From positions 1-5,648 of the forward strand of contig CALGOE010000208.1 in NCBI GenBank assembly GCA_937958145.1: a stretch of DNA of 5,648 nt, given 5' to 3'. Origin of the DNA: an uncultured Desulfobacca sp. (GTDB lineage: Bacteria; Desulfobacterota; Desulfobaccia; Desulfobaccales; Desulfobaccaceae). Below are positions 4,509 to 5,648 of this stretch, one piece after another. The translations under genes and the position numbers were made by a program. Below the pieces are notes generated by a model. It was not told the DNA's origin. It saw nothing but the letters and a program-made list of their open reading frames with translations, and made no database searches. Numbering within the stretch: position 1 is the first letter of the stretch; each line of letters starts with the position of its first letter.

Positions 4509-5630
4509 TCATCGGGGAATGTAGGTCAAGACAATGGCGAAAACGGAGTCCACGACAATGATCATAAAGATGGCGGCCACCACGGCCGAGGTGGTGGCTT
4601 CACCCACGGCGGCGGCGCCGCCCCGCACCTGGAACCCCCGCTGGCAGCCAATGGCCGCAATGAGAAAGGCAAAGACCAGGGTCTTGATGAAGCTGGAGAC
4701 AAAGTCGAAGACGGTGAGGATGTTCCTGGTCTCCTGGATGTACGAATAGACCGTCAGGTCCAGCAAGGTGACGCCGACAATCAGGCCGCCGATGATCCCC
4801 AAAAGATTGGCATACATAGTGAGGAGGGGCACCACGATCAACGACGCCATGACCTTGGGCAGGGTCAGAAAGTGCATGGGGTTGAGGCCCATGACCGTCA
4901 GGGCATCCACTTCCTCGTTGACTTTCATGGTGCCGATTTCGGCGGCAAAGGCCGAGCCGGAACGCCCGGCCACCAGGATGGCGGTCATGATCGGTCCCAA
5001 CTCCCGGACCATGGCGATGGCCAACAACGAGGCCACAAAGATATTGGCCCCGAACTGGCGCAACTGCAGCGATGACATGAAGGCAATGATCAGACCTAAA
5101 AGCAGGGCAATGAGGCTGACAATGGGAAGTCCGTCCACGCCGGTCCGACGCACATAGAGGATGACATCCCGCCAACGCACGATGTGAGGACGGACGCAGA
5201 GGGTCAAAAGATCAATAATGATCTCCCCCAGAAAGACGATGACATTGGCGGAATCCCGGAGAAAGTCCAGAAAGCCGTCGCCGACCCGGGAGATGAAGTC
5301 TTTTTGGCGGCCGCCGCCGAGTAAAGGGGCTTGACTGAGGGTCTGGATATCGATGAGATTGAGGAGGCCCTGGACGGTGGGCGGAACATGATCAATGCTG
5401 ACGCTGCCGCCCTGGGCCTTGATTTTCTCGGCCAGATCCAGGATGGCCAGGGCGCCGGCGCTGTCGGCGTAGTGCAGATCCTGCAAATCCAAAGAAGTAT
5501 GGCCGGGAAAGGGTTCTTGGCCCAGGCGGTGGAGTTGGGCCGTCACCTGCTCCAGCTCCAGCAACACCAGGGACCCACGGAAGCTCACCCGGCGACTGCC
5601 GTCAGGGGAGACGTCAATGGCCAGTTGCAT
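4509..5630 (-). CDS. mlaE: STAS-MlaE fusion, permease of lipid transporter
   Basis: A 373-residue protein joining two parts that are separate in E. coli. Residues 1 to about 98 form a STAS domain like MlaB: strand VSFRGSLVLL, the core DLQDLHYADSAGALAILDL with Ser57 at the conserved Ser/Thr site, then GGSVSIDHVP. Residues about 116-373 form the MlaE permease, close in size to E. coli MlaE (260). It has an interface helix near 118-146 and hydrophobic segments near 168-187, 198-222, 259-290, 313-330 and 348-370. The family hallmark RELGPIMTAILVAGRSGSAF (209-228) is intact, followed by EIGTMKVNEEVDAL, the part expected to contact MlaF. It sits in the inner membrane as a dimer. The ATG at 5630 has no Shine-Dalgarno, and the frame stays open to the window edge (six further codons), so the true start may lie upstream outside the window. 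Confidence 0.93.
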   Translation of the reverse strand: MQLAIDVSPDGSRRVSFRGSLVLLELEQVTAQLHRLGQEPFPGHTSLDLQDLHYADSAGALAILDLAEKIKAQGGSVSIDHVPPTVQGLLNLIDIQTLSQAPLLGGGRQKDFISRVGDGFLDFLRDSANVIVFLGEIIIDLLTLCVRPHIVRWRDVILYVRRTGVDGLPIVSLIALLLGLIIAFMSSLQLRQFGANIFVASLLAIAMVRELGPIMTAILVAGRSGSAFAAEIGTMKVNEEVDALTVMGLNPMHFLTLPKVMASLIVVPLLTMYANLLGIIGGLIVGVTLLDLTVYSYIQETRNILTVFDFVSSFIKTLVFAFLIAAIGCQRGFQVRGGAAAVGEATTSAVVAAIFMIIVVDSVFAIVLTYIPR

Positions 5631-5648
5631 ATTGAGAGGCTGGTCGTG

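Overview
The window comes from a GC-rich, diderm (Gram-negative) bacterium. An inner-membrane MCE/Mla lipid transporter, an outer-membrane-type lipoprotein and an exported superoxide dismutase all imply an envelope with a periplasm. The STAS-fused MlaE, the form of the dismutase and the GYD-domain protein together suggest Desulfobacterota (former Deltaproteobacteria). That placement rests on general familiarity with these families; no 16S rRNA or database search supports it.

Layout from right to left, because all protein genes are on the minus strand. Positions 5630-1906 hold a four-gene cluster. It starts with mlaE (permease with a fused N-terminal STAS domain), then mlaF (ATPase), then mlaD (MCE protein with a long helical C-terminal half). 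It ends with a PqiC-type 'ABC transport auxiliary' lipoprotein whose ATG overlaps the mlaD stop by 4 nt. Together these should form an inner-membrane lipid transporter with a periplasmic MCE ring and an outer-membrane partner. No mlaC or mlaA is seen. The upstream promoter and possibly the first codons of mlaE lie outside the window.

Positions 1575-1832 hold a compact plus-strand tRNA operon that converges on the mla cluster: a near-consensus sigma-70 promoter, tRNA-Lys(UUU), tRNA-Glu(UUC), both with encoded CCA, and a strong intrinsic terminator. Divergent from it, on the minus strand, is an exported Fe/Mn-family superoxide dismutase (1349-696). Next come a 94-residue GYD-domain protein (591-307) and the start of a small zinc-ribbon protein that runs off the left edge (138-1). 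The region between the dismutase and the tRNA promoter (1350-1574) is non-coding and contains a candidate extended -10 promoter and a 9-bp inverted repeat.

I do not see an obviously undescribed system. The parts most worth a second look are the hybrid Mla/Pqi-like architecture of the lipid transporter, the altered second-sphere residues of the exported dismutase, and the inverted repeat between the divergent dismutase and tRNA promoters.
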